DNA from: Chloroflexota bacterium
Lineage (GTDB): Bacteria; Chloroflexota; Dehalococcoidia; JACQUA01
Direction: 5' to 3'
Assembly: GCA_016210565.1 (NCBI GenBank)
Contig: JACQUA010000286.1
Location: 1-64,000 of the forward strand
DNA length: 64,000 nucleotides
Shown here: piece by piece, positions 47,681 to 57,105 of the stretch
Numbering within the stretch: position 1 is the stretch's first letter
Layout: every line of letters starts with the position of its first letter
Notes under the pieces: generated by a model
Database searches by the model: none
What the model was told of the DNA's origin: nothing
Seen by the model: only the letters and a program-made list of their open reading frames with translations
Position numbers and translations under genes: made by a program

Positions 47681-48958
47681 TCAGTCTGCCAGGTATTTTT
47701 CGGCCAGCCTGACCAGGAAATCGGCCTTGAGTCTCAGAGAGGCGACGTCTATGCGTTCGTTCCTGGCGTGGGGCAGCCGGCGGAGCTCTTCGTCGAAGCC
47801 CGGCGCCATCAGTTCCACTCCGTAACATGGAATGCCCGCGGCGCGCAAATGCCGGGAATCGGTGCCGCCGGAGGAAAGGCAGGGGAGGCAGGCCGCCCCG
47901 CCCCCGACTTCGCCGATCGTCCCGGCTACGAGCTTGTAGAAAGGAGAGGAGGTCGGAGAGAAGGAGGGAGGATTGTATGATACCTGGATTTCCACCTCAT
48001 TGCCCAGCGTCCTGTTTAGTTCCCGGCGTATGTAACCCTCGTCCTGCCCCGGCAGGACGCGAATGTCCAGTTCAGTTTCGCAATAGTCCGGAACGATGTT
48101 GGTCTTCGAACCGCCCCGGATTACGTTGGCAGAGACGGTCATCCGCGTGATTGCTTTGAGGTAGGCGGCGAAGGCCCTGTCATCGAACAGGCCTATGGCG
48201 CGGTCAACGGTGTCGGGTGTCACCGTGAGGTCGGCGCCTTTAAGGTCCACCATGTCCTGGATGAGTTGCCTGACATCCGGCAGAAGATTGATCTCCGGCT
48301 TGTAGTTGGATAGCCGGTCAATAGCCCGGCCCATCAGCGCAATGGCGTTTTTCCCCAGGTCAGGGGTAGAACCGTGACAGGAAACGCCCCGGGCGATGAG
48401 CTTGCTCCAGGCGACGCCTTTTTCGCCAACCTGCACGAAGTTGACCGTCCGGTCGCGAATCCGGTACGGAGCGTTTCCTCCTTCGTTCACGCAGAAGTCC
48501 GCCCGGATTTGTTCGGGGTGTTTTTCGAGGAGGAACTTGACCCCGGCGGCCCCACCGACCTCTTCGTCGGCGGTGGCGGCGAAAACGAGCCGGCCATTGA
48601 GTCCCGGTCTTTTTGCCAGTTGGAGCATGGCGTGGGCCTCGGCGGCCACCAGCGCCTTGCAGTCCAGGGCACCGCGGCCGAAGACCGTGCCGTCTCTTAT
48701 CTCGCCCGAAAATGGGGGGACATTCCAGCCTTCGCCGGCGGGGACCACATCGGTGTGCGCCAGGAAAAGGAGCGTCTTTTTCCCGCTTCCCACCGTGGCG
48801 ATGAAGTTTTCCCGGCCCGGCTCTCTGGCCATGAGTTCATTGGCGATTCCGGCTGCGTCGAATACCCGCTTCAGAAAGAGGGCGAGTTCCTTTTCCCTTC
48901 CGGGAGGGTTTTCAGTGTTGATCTTGATGAGAGAAGACAGTAGCTCTTCGACTTCCAA
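47681..48958 (-). CDS. M20 family metallopeptidase/deacylase (ArgE/DapE-like)
   Basis: 425 aa; LLFLAHTDVVPAGEGWNVPPFSGEIRDGTVFGRGALDCKA; ATADEEVGG; GGTDSRHLRAAGIPCYG. Confidence 0.94.
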   Translation of the reverse strand: MEVEELLSSLIKINTENPPGREKELALFLKRVFDAAGIANELMAREPGRENFIATVGSGKKTLLFLAHTDVVPAGEGWNVPPFSGEIRDGTVFGRGALDCKALVAAEAHAMLQLAKRPGLNGRLVFAATADEEVGGAAGVKFLLEKHPEQIRADFCVNEGGNAPYRIRDRTVNFVQVGEKGVAWSKLIARGVSCHGSTPDLGKNAIALMGRAIDRLSNYKPEINLLPDVRQLIQDMVDLKGADLTVTPDTVDRAIGLFDDRAFAAYLKAITRMTVSANVIRGGSKTNIVPDYCETELDIRVLPGQDEGYIRRELNRTLGNEVEIQVSYNPPSFSPTSSPFYKLVAGTIGEVGGGAACLPCLSSGGTDSRHLRAAGIPCYGVELMAPGFDEELRRLPHARNERIDVASLRLKADFLVRLAEKYLAD

Positions 48959-48978
48959 AATGGTTACCTCCCAATACT

Positions 48979-49113
48979 GTAGGGTGGGTTAAGCGTCCCG
49001 ATGCAGTCGGGACGTGAACCCACCGTTTTGGTGGTTACACTGGCACCGGCGCCAATTCTGCCCTGGGAATGGTGGGTCCGTCCCGATTACCATCGGGACT
49101 TAATCCACCCTAC
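48979..49113. repeat. Composite palindromic element (GTAGGGTGGGTTAAGCG family)
   Basis: gtagggtgggttaagcgtcccgatgcagtcgggacgtgaacccacc...ggtgggtccgtcccgattaccatcgggacttaatccaccctac. Confidence 0.8.
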
Positions 49114-49174
49114 GCGGGATTCCCCGAATGACGGGGACGGGACAGGCACGGCGGCCTGTCGTACTGGTCGTTGG

Positions 49175-49939
49175 CTAAGCCAGAACCTGGTGCAGGGCGA
49201 AGCTGAAGTTGGTCTGGATTTCCTTCTTACCCTTGATAATGCCGGGATGGCCGTAGGGGTGGCCGGCCAGAAGCAATTCGCAGTCCAGCGCGGCCAGTCT
49301 GGCGACGCTTTGCTTCAGCAGGCGGATATCTCCCCCAGGCAGGTCCCACCGCCCGGTGCTGCGGTAGAAGATAACGTCCCCGGCAATCAGTGTTTTCTTC
49401 TCCGGCCAGTAAACTGAAATCGAACCCGGAGAGTGGCCCGGGGTGTGAATTATCTGCAGGACAATCGGGTCGGGCTTCCCCAGGCGCATTTCCCCTTCTT
49501 TGAGAAACAGGTCGGGTTGGCGTTCCTTTCTGGCTGATTTATCCGCTGGACCCATGCCCAACATGTCGGCGATGGTCCGGTTGCACGATTCTTTGTCCCC
49601 TTCGTGAAGGGCGACGGGAACGCCGGTCTTCTCGGCGAGGCTGAAGCTCGCTTCGCAGTGATCGATATGCCCGTGGGTGTTTATCACCAGGCCGATATCC
49701 TTGAGGTCGATGCCGTCTTTGCCGAGCTGTTCGATGAGGGCGTCGAGGCCGGGTTCCTCGTAAAGTCTCATCGCGCCCCGGCTCCCCGGGTCCCTCATCG
49801 GGGTGGCGATTACGTCGTGGCCCGGATCGATCAAAACATACCTGGCCTGGCCATCGATATGATAGCGCAAGGCGTAGCTGTTGCTGTTGTTGCCCTGTCC
49901 TTCCCAGACATAAGCAAAGACGTCCTTGACTAGCTCCAT
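49175..49939 (-). CDS. MBL-fold metallo-hydrolase
   Basis: 254 aa; LVINTHGHIDHCEA; IIHTPGHSPGSISVYWPEKKTLIAGDVIFY. Confidence 0.93.
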   Translation of the reverse strand: MELVKDVFAYVWEGQGNNSNSYALRYHIDGQARYVLIDPGHDVIATPMRDPGSRGAMRLYEEPGLDALIEQLGKDGIDLKDIGLVINTHGHIDHCEASFSLAEKTGVPVALHEGDKESCNRTIADMLGMGPADKSARKERQPDLFLKEGEMRLGKPDPIVLQIIHTPGHSPGSISVYWPEKKTLIAGDVIFYRSTGRWDLPGGDIRLLKQSVARLAALDCELLLAGHPYGHPGIIKGKKEIQTNFSFALHQVLA

Positions 49940-50015
49940 GGAATGCCTTTCTTCAGATTGCCCGGTCTGATATACTTACAGGGGCTATTATAATACAAAT
50001 CGGGGGCAAAATATC

Positions 50016-50582
50016 ATGGCTGAGCCAAAAATGAAAAGCTCGTGGGAAATCGCCATGGAACGGGCGGAGAAGCTGGGCAAACCGTCTGAGGAGGAGATAA
50101 AAAAGAGGCGGGAAGAGACATACGTTCCCATCGGACAGGCCCTGGCCAAAAAGTACCTTTCAGGGCTGCCCGTCAGAGACCTCAATATCGAGCTGGAGAA
50201 ATACCGCGACGAAGACCTCAAGGTGGTCACCACGGCGCTCCTGGCAGAATTGCGGGATGGCATCTCCCCGGCCAGGGCTGAGGCAACGGACAGGGCAGTC
50301 GAGGCGTGGCGCTTATTGCGCCCGTCCGCCGTCACCGAAAGGGTCGCGGGCGACATCAAGAAGCTGATGGCGGATTATGAGGAGGCAAAGAAGGAAGAAG
50401 AGGAGCGCGCCGCGCCCCTGGCGGAGGAAGACGTCTGGCGGGAACTGGAGGCGGAAGGCATCGCCGGCAGCGCCGTAGCGGTCAACTTGCAGAAGGCGAT
50501 GTCCCGTCCCGTATCGCTCGAAGGCCTGAACAAAGCATTCGCAACGAAGCTGGAAGAGCTGAAAGACCAACTCGAGGAATAG
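50016..50582 (+). CDS. Hypothetical charged helical protein
   Basis: 188-aa ORF opening near a divergent promoter region, highly charged; no recognised family. Confidence 0.65.
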   Translation: MAEPKMKSSWEIAMERAEKLGKPSEEEIKKRREETYVPIGQALAKKYLSGLPVRDLNIELEKYRDEDLKVVTTALLAELRDGISPARAEATDRAVEAWRLLRPSAVTERVAGDIKKLMADYEEAKKEEEERAAPLAEEDVWRELEAEGIAGSAVAVNLQKAMSRPVSLEGLNKAFATKLEELKDQLEE

Positions 50583-50817
50583 CGCCATCGGTACCACAGG
50601 CCGCCGTGCCTGTGAGAGATGGAGTTCAGGCAAGGCCGCGACTAACAACGCCGCCGGTACCACAGGCCGCCGTGCCTGTGAGAGGCGGATATCCTGCCAT
50701 CACTGACACGTCGGGACGGCCGCGCCCTGCGTCGTTCCCCAGTGCACGGCATGCCGTGCCGCGACGGCGGCCGGACATGTTCGGCCCGGCGTCATTCGTC
50801 ATTCAGACCTTGATTCG

Positions 50818-52050
50818 TCATTCGCCCTCGATCAAGTCGGGGGTCGTCATTCCTTCGTGAGGGTATTTGGCCAGCAAGAGCGGGATATGCTCTTCCCGCA
50901 GCAGGGGAACGGGCAGGCCGTGGCCCTGTTCCCTGAGTTTCTTGACTGAACTATTGTCCGCAGTCAGCCCGTGGAGGCTGACCCGTTCCAGGCCCCTGGT
51001 CTGTATCAGTACCTTGAAGTTGCCGAACCCTTCGGGGCGCGCGAGCTCGATCATGGCAAAACGATTGGCGAGATAGGTTTCCAGGGACAGGCCGCGACGC
51101 CGGAGCTGCTGGATGAAGACCTTCAGGCCCAGGTTTTCCAGGAACCGTCCCTGCGAGATGAGGCCCTGGCCGGCGAGTCCTGCCCTGAACCCGGCGGATA
51201 TAACTGCCGAAAAGTCCACGTGACTGGTGATGTCCTGTTGCCCGATGTTGACATAATAATTACTGCCAGCCATGTGCCGGTGATAGGTCATCAGTGTACC
51301 CTGCCTCCTGGTGGGGGAGTAAAGGTCGGGGGCCAGGTCGCCGTAGTCTATAGTTAACAGGAAACCTGTTTCGAGTCTCTGTCCGGCCTGCCCGACCCAC
51401 CGGGCGGCCTCCAGGTTGATTTCCGCCTGTTGGCCTTCGACCATGCAGACGTTCTCGCCGGCGAGGTATTGCTCGATCGCCGGGCTGGAAGGACTGCCGG
51501 CCATTTCGACAAACTCGCCGTCCTTCACGGTGACATAAATCTCCTGTAGCCGGCCATCGAGCATGACCAGGCGATGAACCGGAAGGGCGTCCAGCAACTC
51601 GTTAGACAAAATGCAGCCGGTAATGCGGTTGGGAAGGGAGGTGAGCTGGGGATCGCTGGCGGCGCCGGGGGGAGCGGGGACAGCAAAGGCGGACTGCTTC
51701 TCCCAGGCGGTGTAGCGCAAGGAACCGGCGAAAGCCGGCGACAGATGAGGCAGGTATCCCAGAATGTCCTGGGCCAAGAGGCCCTTGCCTGCACCGGCTT
51801 CCACCACCTGGAAAACATCCGGCTTGTCGAGCAGCTCCCACATTTGCTCCAGTTGCAGGGCCAGGAGTGCGCCGAACATGGGATGGGTGGCCGGACTGGT
51901 ATAGAAGTCGCCATGGGCTCCTACCCTTTCCGCGTCGCGGCAGTAGTAGCCCAGGGTGGGGTGGTAGAGCGCCATGTCCATGAAGTCCCGGAAGGTTATG
52001 GGACTGGAGGCGGCGATGCGGTCTTTGATGAGGCTTTCAAGGGCGTTCAC
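50818..52050 (-). CDS. SAM-dependent methyltransferase, MidA/NDUFAF7 (DUF185) family
   Basis: TFRDFMDMALYHPTLGYYCRDAERVGAHGDFYTSPATHPMFGALLALQLEQMWE; VVEAGAGKGLLAQDIL; NELLDALPVHRL. GTG at 52050 preferred. Confidence 0.9.
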   Translation of the reverse strand: MNALESLIKDRIAASSPITFRDFMDMALYHPTLGYYCRDAERVGAHGDFYTSPATHPMFGALLALQLEQMWELLDKPDVFQVVEAGAGKGLLAQDILGYLPHLSPAFAGSLRYTAWEKQSAFAVPAPPGAASDPQLTSLPNRITGCILSNELLDALPVHRLVMLDGRLQEIYVTVKDGEFVEMAGSPSSPAIEQYLAGENVCMVEGQQAEINLEAARWVGQAGQRLETGFLLTIDYGDLAPDLYSPTRRQGTLMTYHRHMAGSNYYVNIGQQDITSHVDFSAVISAGFRAGLAGQGLISQGRFLENLGLKVFIQQLRRRGLSLETYLANRFAMIELARPEGFGNFKVLIQTRGLERVSLHGLTADNSSVKKLREQGHGLPVPLLREEHIPLLLAKYPHEGMTTPDLIEGE

Positions 52051-52213
52051 GGCACGATCACTTTTCACCGGAGTGGCGCAGAGGACGCCGAGAAAGACGC
52101 ACCCAGGCACTTGTTTTGCACCGTAACGATTCCTTTGCGCTCTCAGCGTCTCTGCGGTGACGAGTTACCGGCGCGCGGGCACGGCATGCCGTGCCGCTAC
52201 TGTCTGCTGGCTA

Positions 52214-53443
52214 CTAACTACTGACTACTCGTTGAGGGGCGGTCGCCGGTTCGGGCCGGGCGACGGTGTTGCCTATGGCCAGGCCGGCGAGGGATAGGGC
52301 GAGGCTAAATCCGGCCCAGGAAAGGGTAGCCCACCAGAGGCCGATGAGGTCGGCCATGAATCCAAAAACGGCGGCGCCAAAAACGGTGCCGACATAGAAA
52401 GATGTCTGAAAATAGCCGAAGGCCTCGCCCCTTCGTGAAGGAGTGGACACGTCGCCCACCAGAGCCTGGAGGGCGGGCGTGGCGAAGGCCGACCCCGCGC
52501 CGGCGAGGGCGACTGCGATGAGAAGCGTCCAGTAGCCGCCCGGGAAAGAGTACCACAGGACGCCGGCGGTGGCGATCAGCGAGCCGTAGATAGGGGGCCA
52601 TTTCCTGCCGAAACGGTCGCTGACCAGTCCACCGGGGAAGTTGAAGACGGCCAGCATAATGCCGTGAGCAAACATCAGCGCGCCGACCATCGATTCGGAA
52701 ACGCTGAAAAGCGCCACGACGTAAAGCGGCAGGATGGCATTGTTGAAGCTGGTGCAGAAACCACCCCGGGACCTCATGGCGCAGGCGCCCATGAAGGAAA
52801 GGAAAGCGCCCTCTTTCAGAAGTACCGGTTTGCGGGTTCTGGGGCCGGCCGGGGTGGCAGCGACCGGGGCCCGTCCTCGCAGCTCCTTGAAAGCTACCAG
52901 GCCGAAAAGCGCCCCGGCCCCGGCTATGAATGCCCACAGCCCGAAGACCGCCAGGAAACCAAAGGCCCTGGTGACGAAGCCTCCGACCAGCGGTCCCAGG
53001 CCAACGCCCAGAAAGAAAATGGTGTTGTAAATACCCATCACCCGGCCTCGCTCGTGGGGCTGCGTCTCATCGGTGAGCTGGGCGAGCAGGGGTGGCCAGA
53101 CGCAGCCGATGGAGAGCCCGCCCAGGGTCTGGAGGGCAAAGAAGTGCCAGGGCTGGCTGGCGAAGTTGTATAGCACGGCGGCCAGGGTGACGCCGGCAAA
53201 TCCGGCCACGATGAACCGCTTGCGCCCGATTCTGTCCGAAACTTTGCCCACCGGTATCTGGGTAATGAGCTGGGCGGCGGCATAGATTGACACCATCGCC
53301 CCGATGATGGAGTAGCTGGAACCCAGCGAGGCGGCGTAGAGGGCGAGCCCGGGCAATATGACTCCGTAGCCGGTATTGGCCAGGAAGATCAGGACGAAGA
53401 TTACAATCCGGTTGTTGGATATCAAGGGTCTCCTCGGTTGCAT
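52214..53443 (-). CDS. MFS transporter
   Basis: 409 aa, about 12 TM; VGKVSDRIGRKRFIVAGFAG; RGRVMGIYNTIFFLGVGLGPLVGG; GLVSDRFGRKWP. Confidence 0.93.
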   Translation of the reverse strand: MQPRRPLISNNRIVIFVLIFLANTGYGVILPGLALYAASLGSSYSIIGAMVSIYAAAQLITQIPVGKVSDRIGRKRFIVAGFAGVTLAAVLYNFASQPWHFFALQTLGGLSIGCVWPPLLAQLTDETQPHERGRVMGIYNTIFFLGVGLGPLVGGFVTRAFGFLAVFGLWAFIAGAGALFGLVAFKELRGRAPVAATPAGPRTRKPVLLKEGAFLSFMGACAMRSRGGFCTSFNNAILPLYVVALFSVSESMVGALMFAHGIMLAVFNFPGGLVSDRFGRKWPPIYGSLIATAGVLWYSFPGGYWTLLIAVALAGAGSAFATPALQALVGDVSTPSRRGEAFGYFQTSFYVGTVFGAAVFGFMADLIGLWWATLSWAGFSLALSLAGLAIGNTVARPEPATAPQRVVSS

Positions 53444-53519
53444 CTGGCGAAGCAGAGAAAACCTATATTACACCAAACCGAGACACGCGGCAATTTGAAA
53501 GTTAGAAGGCTCATAAGGT

Positions 53520-53732
53520 GTAGGGTGGGTGAGGCGCCCGTACATCCAACCCCGTTGGGAAGCCGGACTGATTTCGGGCGCGGAACCCACCATGCACCCC
53601 TTTGCACTCCTTCCCGCGTAACCCCGAATGGTGGGTTGCGCTCGCGGACTGCCACCAGACGGGCCGGTACAACTTGACAGGCTTGGTCCGAAGCATATTC
53701 TGTGGCGTGTCTGCTTGCTTCACCCACCCTAC
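53520..53732. repeat. Composite palindromic element, variant arms
   Basis: gtagggtgggtgaggcgc...gcggaacccacca ... gaatggtgggttgcgc...gcttcacccaccctac. Confidence 0.7.
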
Positions 53733-53879
53733 TCCGGCTGCTGCCTACTGGATTTACCTTTGACAACCGTGGGCCGGTGTTATACGATAGGCCATTGCCG
53801 TTTTCAGGATGCTGTCGACAGGCAGGGACGCCTGTCGTACCGGGTGGACAGGCAGGGACGCCTGTCCTACTGAAGGAGT

Positions 53880-55814
53880 ATGAACTTGGAAAGAGAACTG
53901 GAGAAACTGCGCCGTCAGACTTTATTCCCCGCCCGGAGGACCAGACCGCTGCCCGGCGGCTACATGGGTAAAATCCTGCGGGTCAACCTCTCCGAGAAAA
54001 AGATAACGGAGGAAAACGTGCCCGAGCCGGAGGTCCTGCGGAAATACCCCGGCGGCCAGTCGCTGGCCCAGCTTATCCTGGCGCACGAGCTTCCGGAAGG
54101 GGCCACCCCGTTGAGCCCGGAGAACCGGCTGGTCTTCATGGTAGGACCGCTGACCGGGACCGGCAAAACGCCGGCCGGCACCGCCTATACGATTACGACC
54201 CTGAGCAATATCACGCGTTTCGGCGACCACGGCCCCGGCGCCATCGTTAGCGCTTCGGCCATGGGCTACTGGGGAGTTTACCTCAAGTTTGCCGGCTACG
54301 ATGGCATCATCGTCAGTGGGGCTTCGAAATATCCCGTTTACCTGTGGATAAACAATGGCAAGGCCGAGCTCAGGGACGCCTCGAAAGTCTGGGGGAAAGA
54401 CAGCCAGGAGTCCATCGAGCTGGTCAAGGCCGAGGTCGGACAGCCGGAGGCGAAGGCGGCCGCCATCGGTCCGGCGGGCGAGAACCTGGTCACTTCGGCG
54501 CTCGTTGTCAGTGACCACAACCATACGGCGTCCCACGGGGCTGGCGTGGTGATGGGCGCCAAGAAACTGAAGGCCATCGCCGTCTACGGCAACAAACGGG
54601 TCCTGGTGAAGGACGCGGCGAAGCTGGAGGAGGCGGGCAACCGCTGGCGGAGCAAGATTTCGCCCTACGAGTACCCTAAGTCGCGGTACGGCAGCGGCCT
54701 GGGCGCTATGTTGAAAACGCTGGTGGCCAAGAACTTCCAGAGCACGCTTCTTCCGGCCGCGACTCAGGATTTCGATAAGCAGGAGTTCGTTCCCCGGCCG
54801 TGCTACGAGTGCAACCGGCAGTGCCCCTATGACGTGAAGCTGAATACCGGTGAGCACGCCGGAACCCTGGTCTCGCTGAATGCCGGAAGCGAGCATTTCG
54901 AAGGGGCGGCTTTTACCTTCGGGGTCACGGGGCCGGATGTCCTCTACCTGGCGGATGTAGTCAACCGCCTGGGCATGGAGGCCTCCCACTTCGGCTGCGC
55001 CGCCGGGGTAGCCTTCGAAGCCTACCAGAACGGGCTGATTACGGCCAAACAGACCGACGGCCTGGAGCTGCGGTGGGGCGACGCGAAAGTCGTGGAAGAG
55101 GTGATGGCGAAGACGGCCAAAAGAGAGGGGTGGCTGGGGAATCTAATAGCCGATGGCGTCAGGCCGGCGGTGGAAAAGATCGGCGGGGAGGCCAGGAAGT
55201 TCGTCGCCAACATCAAGGGCGGCGCCCCGGCTATGCATGACTGGCGGCCCTACACCGGCATCATGCTGGGGCAGATTATCAGCAGCGGTGGCGTCAAGTC
55301 CCAGTTTTCGGCCTGGGAGTACCGGGACGCCGCGCCGGACCTGGGCTATACTGGGATGACCGACCGGTCGACGCCCTCCGGCAAGGGAAGAGAGGTCCAG
55401 GTCCACGGCGCCAACAAGCTCTTCTGCGGTGCCTGCGGCGTCTGCTGGTTCGGGCAACCCATCGGTACCCCGGGCACGCTCCAGGACATGCTCGATGCTC
55501 TGGAGGCTGTCACCGGCTGGCAGGGCCTGAACAGGGACGAGGCCATCATGATGGGGGAACGGGCGTGGCAACTGGAGCACATCCTGCACATGCGCTACGG
55601 CTGGACGCCGGAGGAAGACCTGACCAACCTGGGGCCGCGGCTGCTGGAACGCCTTCCCGACGGGCCCTTCAAGGGATTTACCGTGGCCAAATTCCTGCCC
55701 GACCTGGTCTACGATTTCTACCGGGCCTGCGGCTGGACCGTGCCCGGCGGAAAGCCTACGCCGGAAACGTTAAGACGGCTGGGTATGGAGGATTTTTCCT
55801 TCGCGGCTGGTTGA
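53880..55814 (+). CDS. Aldehyde ferredoxin oxidoreductase family protein
   Basis: 644 aa; GYMGKILRVNLSEKKITEENVPEPEVLRKYPGGQSLA; RPCYECNRQCPYDVKLNTGEHAG; FCGACGVCWFGQP. Confidence 0.94.
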   Translation: MNLERELEKLRRQTLFPARRTRPLPGGYMGKILRVNLSEKKITEENVPEPEVLRKYPGGQSLAQLILAHELPEGATPLSPENRLVFMVGPLTGTGKTPAGTAYTITTLSNITRFGDHGPGAIVSASAMGYWGVYLKFAGYDGIIVSGASKYPVYLWINNGKAELRDASKVWGKDSQESIELVKAEVGQPEAKAAAIGPAGENLVTSALVVSDHNHTASHGAGVVMGAKKLKAIAVYGNKRVLVKDAAKLEEAGNRWRSKISPYEYPKSRYGSGLGAMLKTLVAKNFQSTLLPAATQDFDKQEFVPRPCYECNRQCPYDVKLNTGEHAGTLVSLNAGSEHFEGAAFTFGVTGPDVLYLADVVNRLGMEASHFGCAAGVAFEAYQNGLITAKQTDGLELRWGDAKVVEEVMAKTAKREGWLGNLIADGVRPAVEKIGGEARKFVANIKGGAPAMHDWRPYTGIMLGQIISSGGVKSQFSAWEYRDAAPDLGYTGMTDRSTPSGKGREVQVHGANKLFCGACGVCWFGQPIGTPGTLQDMLDALEAVTGWQGLNRDEAIMMGERAWQLEHILHMRYGWTPEEDLTNLGPRLLERLPDGPFKGFTVAKFLPDLVYDFYRACGWTVPGGKPTPETLRRLGMEDFSFAAG

Positions 55815-56131
55815 GACCAGTGGCACAGGCGTACCCGCCTGTGTTCGCGGTATTTTGCCGATGTTGCGCCTGTTTAGTCGCGACGGACGTACTCTCTGGG
55901 CTGAAACCGGACTTGCCCGGAGGTCCAGCCTATTCTGTTCTGGCCCTATGCGGTGTCTCACAGGCACGGTGGCCTGCGGTACCGGGGGCTAGGTGGGCCA
56001 GGGGGAATTTGATTTTTGGGGTGGTATTGAATAAAATTCTAGCCAAGAGAGGTTCCTGACTGCCGGAATTTGATCTCAAGGAGGTGGCTGTTCGAGACAA
56101 GGATACCTCCTAAGAACAAGGAGTCAGTTTA

Positions 56132-56992
56132 ATGGCCACCAGAATCGAAGTTTTCGATAAGTTCCAGGGGTCGGCGGATTACGTCACTTCGGAAGCCTTG
56201 AGAAACGCAGTCAACGTTTCAGTCGCGGTGGGGCGGCCCCTTCTGGTGAGGGGCGAGCCGGGGACGGGCAAAACCCTTCTGGCCCACAGCATCGCCAAGG
56301 GTCTGAAGAAGGAACTGCTTATCTGGAACATCAAGTCCACGACGAAGGCCCAGGAAGGCCTCTACGTCTATGACACGGTGCAGCGGTTGAATGACTCCAG
56401 GTTCGGCGACAAAGACATCTCCGATATCAAGCAGTACATCAAGCTGGGCAAACTTGGGCAGGCCTTTGTGTCGCCGGAGCAGGTGGTGTTGCTCATAGAC
56501 GAGGTGGATAAGGCCGACCTGGAGTTCCCCAACGACCTGTTGAACGAACTGGACATAATGAGCTTCTATATCCCGGAGACCAACGAGATCATAGAGGCCA
56601 AACACCGGCCCATCGTTATCATCACCAGCAACGCGGAGAAGGAATTGCCAGACGCCTTCCTCCGGCGGTGCATCTTCCACTACATCGAGTTCCCCGATGG
56701 GGCCTTGATGGAGGAAATCGTGCGGGTGCACTATCCCGACATCCAGAAAAGCCTGCTCAAGGAGGCCCTGCGGGCTTTTTACGCCCTCAGGGAGATAGAC
56801 GAGTTCCGGAAGAAGCCTTCGACCAGCGAGCTGATCGACTGGATCCAGGCAATCATCGAGTCTGGAATCTCCACCGACAAGATATTCAAAGACATCCCCT
56901 TCATCGGCACCCTGCTGAAAAAGGAAACGGACATAAACCTGTTCAACCACCTGCTGAGCCGGAGGGTGTCCGCGGACTTGAAGCTCAGATAG
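56132..56992 (+). CDS. MoxR-type AAA ATPase
   Basis: 286 aa; GRPLLVRGEPGTGKTLLAHSIAK; VLLIDEVDKADLEFPNDLLNELD; PIVIITSNAEKELPDAFLRRCIFHYIEFP. Confidence 0.93.
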   Translation: MATRIEVFDKFQGSADYVTSEALRNAVNVSVAVGRPLLVRGEPGTGKTLLAHSIAKGLKKELLIWNIKSTTKAQEGLYVYDTVQRLNDSRFGDKDISDIKQYIKLGKLGQAFVSPEQVVLLIDEVDKADLEFPNDLLNELDIMSFYIPETNEIIEAKHRPIVIITSNAEKELPDAFLRRCIFHYIEFPDGALMEEIVRVHYPDIQKSLLKEALRAFYALREIDEFRKKPSTSELIDWIQAIIESGISTDKIFKDIPFIGTLLKKETDINLFNHLLSRRVSADLKLR

Positions 56993-57105
56993 CCGCCCGT
57001 CGTTGCGAGTCCCGATTTTGTCGGGACGAAGCAATCCCCCGGCCATTCAAGCCATCCCGGAGATTGCTTCGCTTGGCTCGCAATGACAGCCACCGGGGAA
57101 TAGCA

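Noticed and set aside
56668-57105. Upstream extension of the vWA ORF
   Set aside because: Overlaps MoxR out of frame and crosses a dispersed repeat; homology-like sequence begins at MFTQFFYTLKE (57106).
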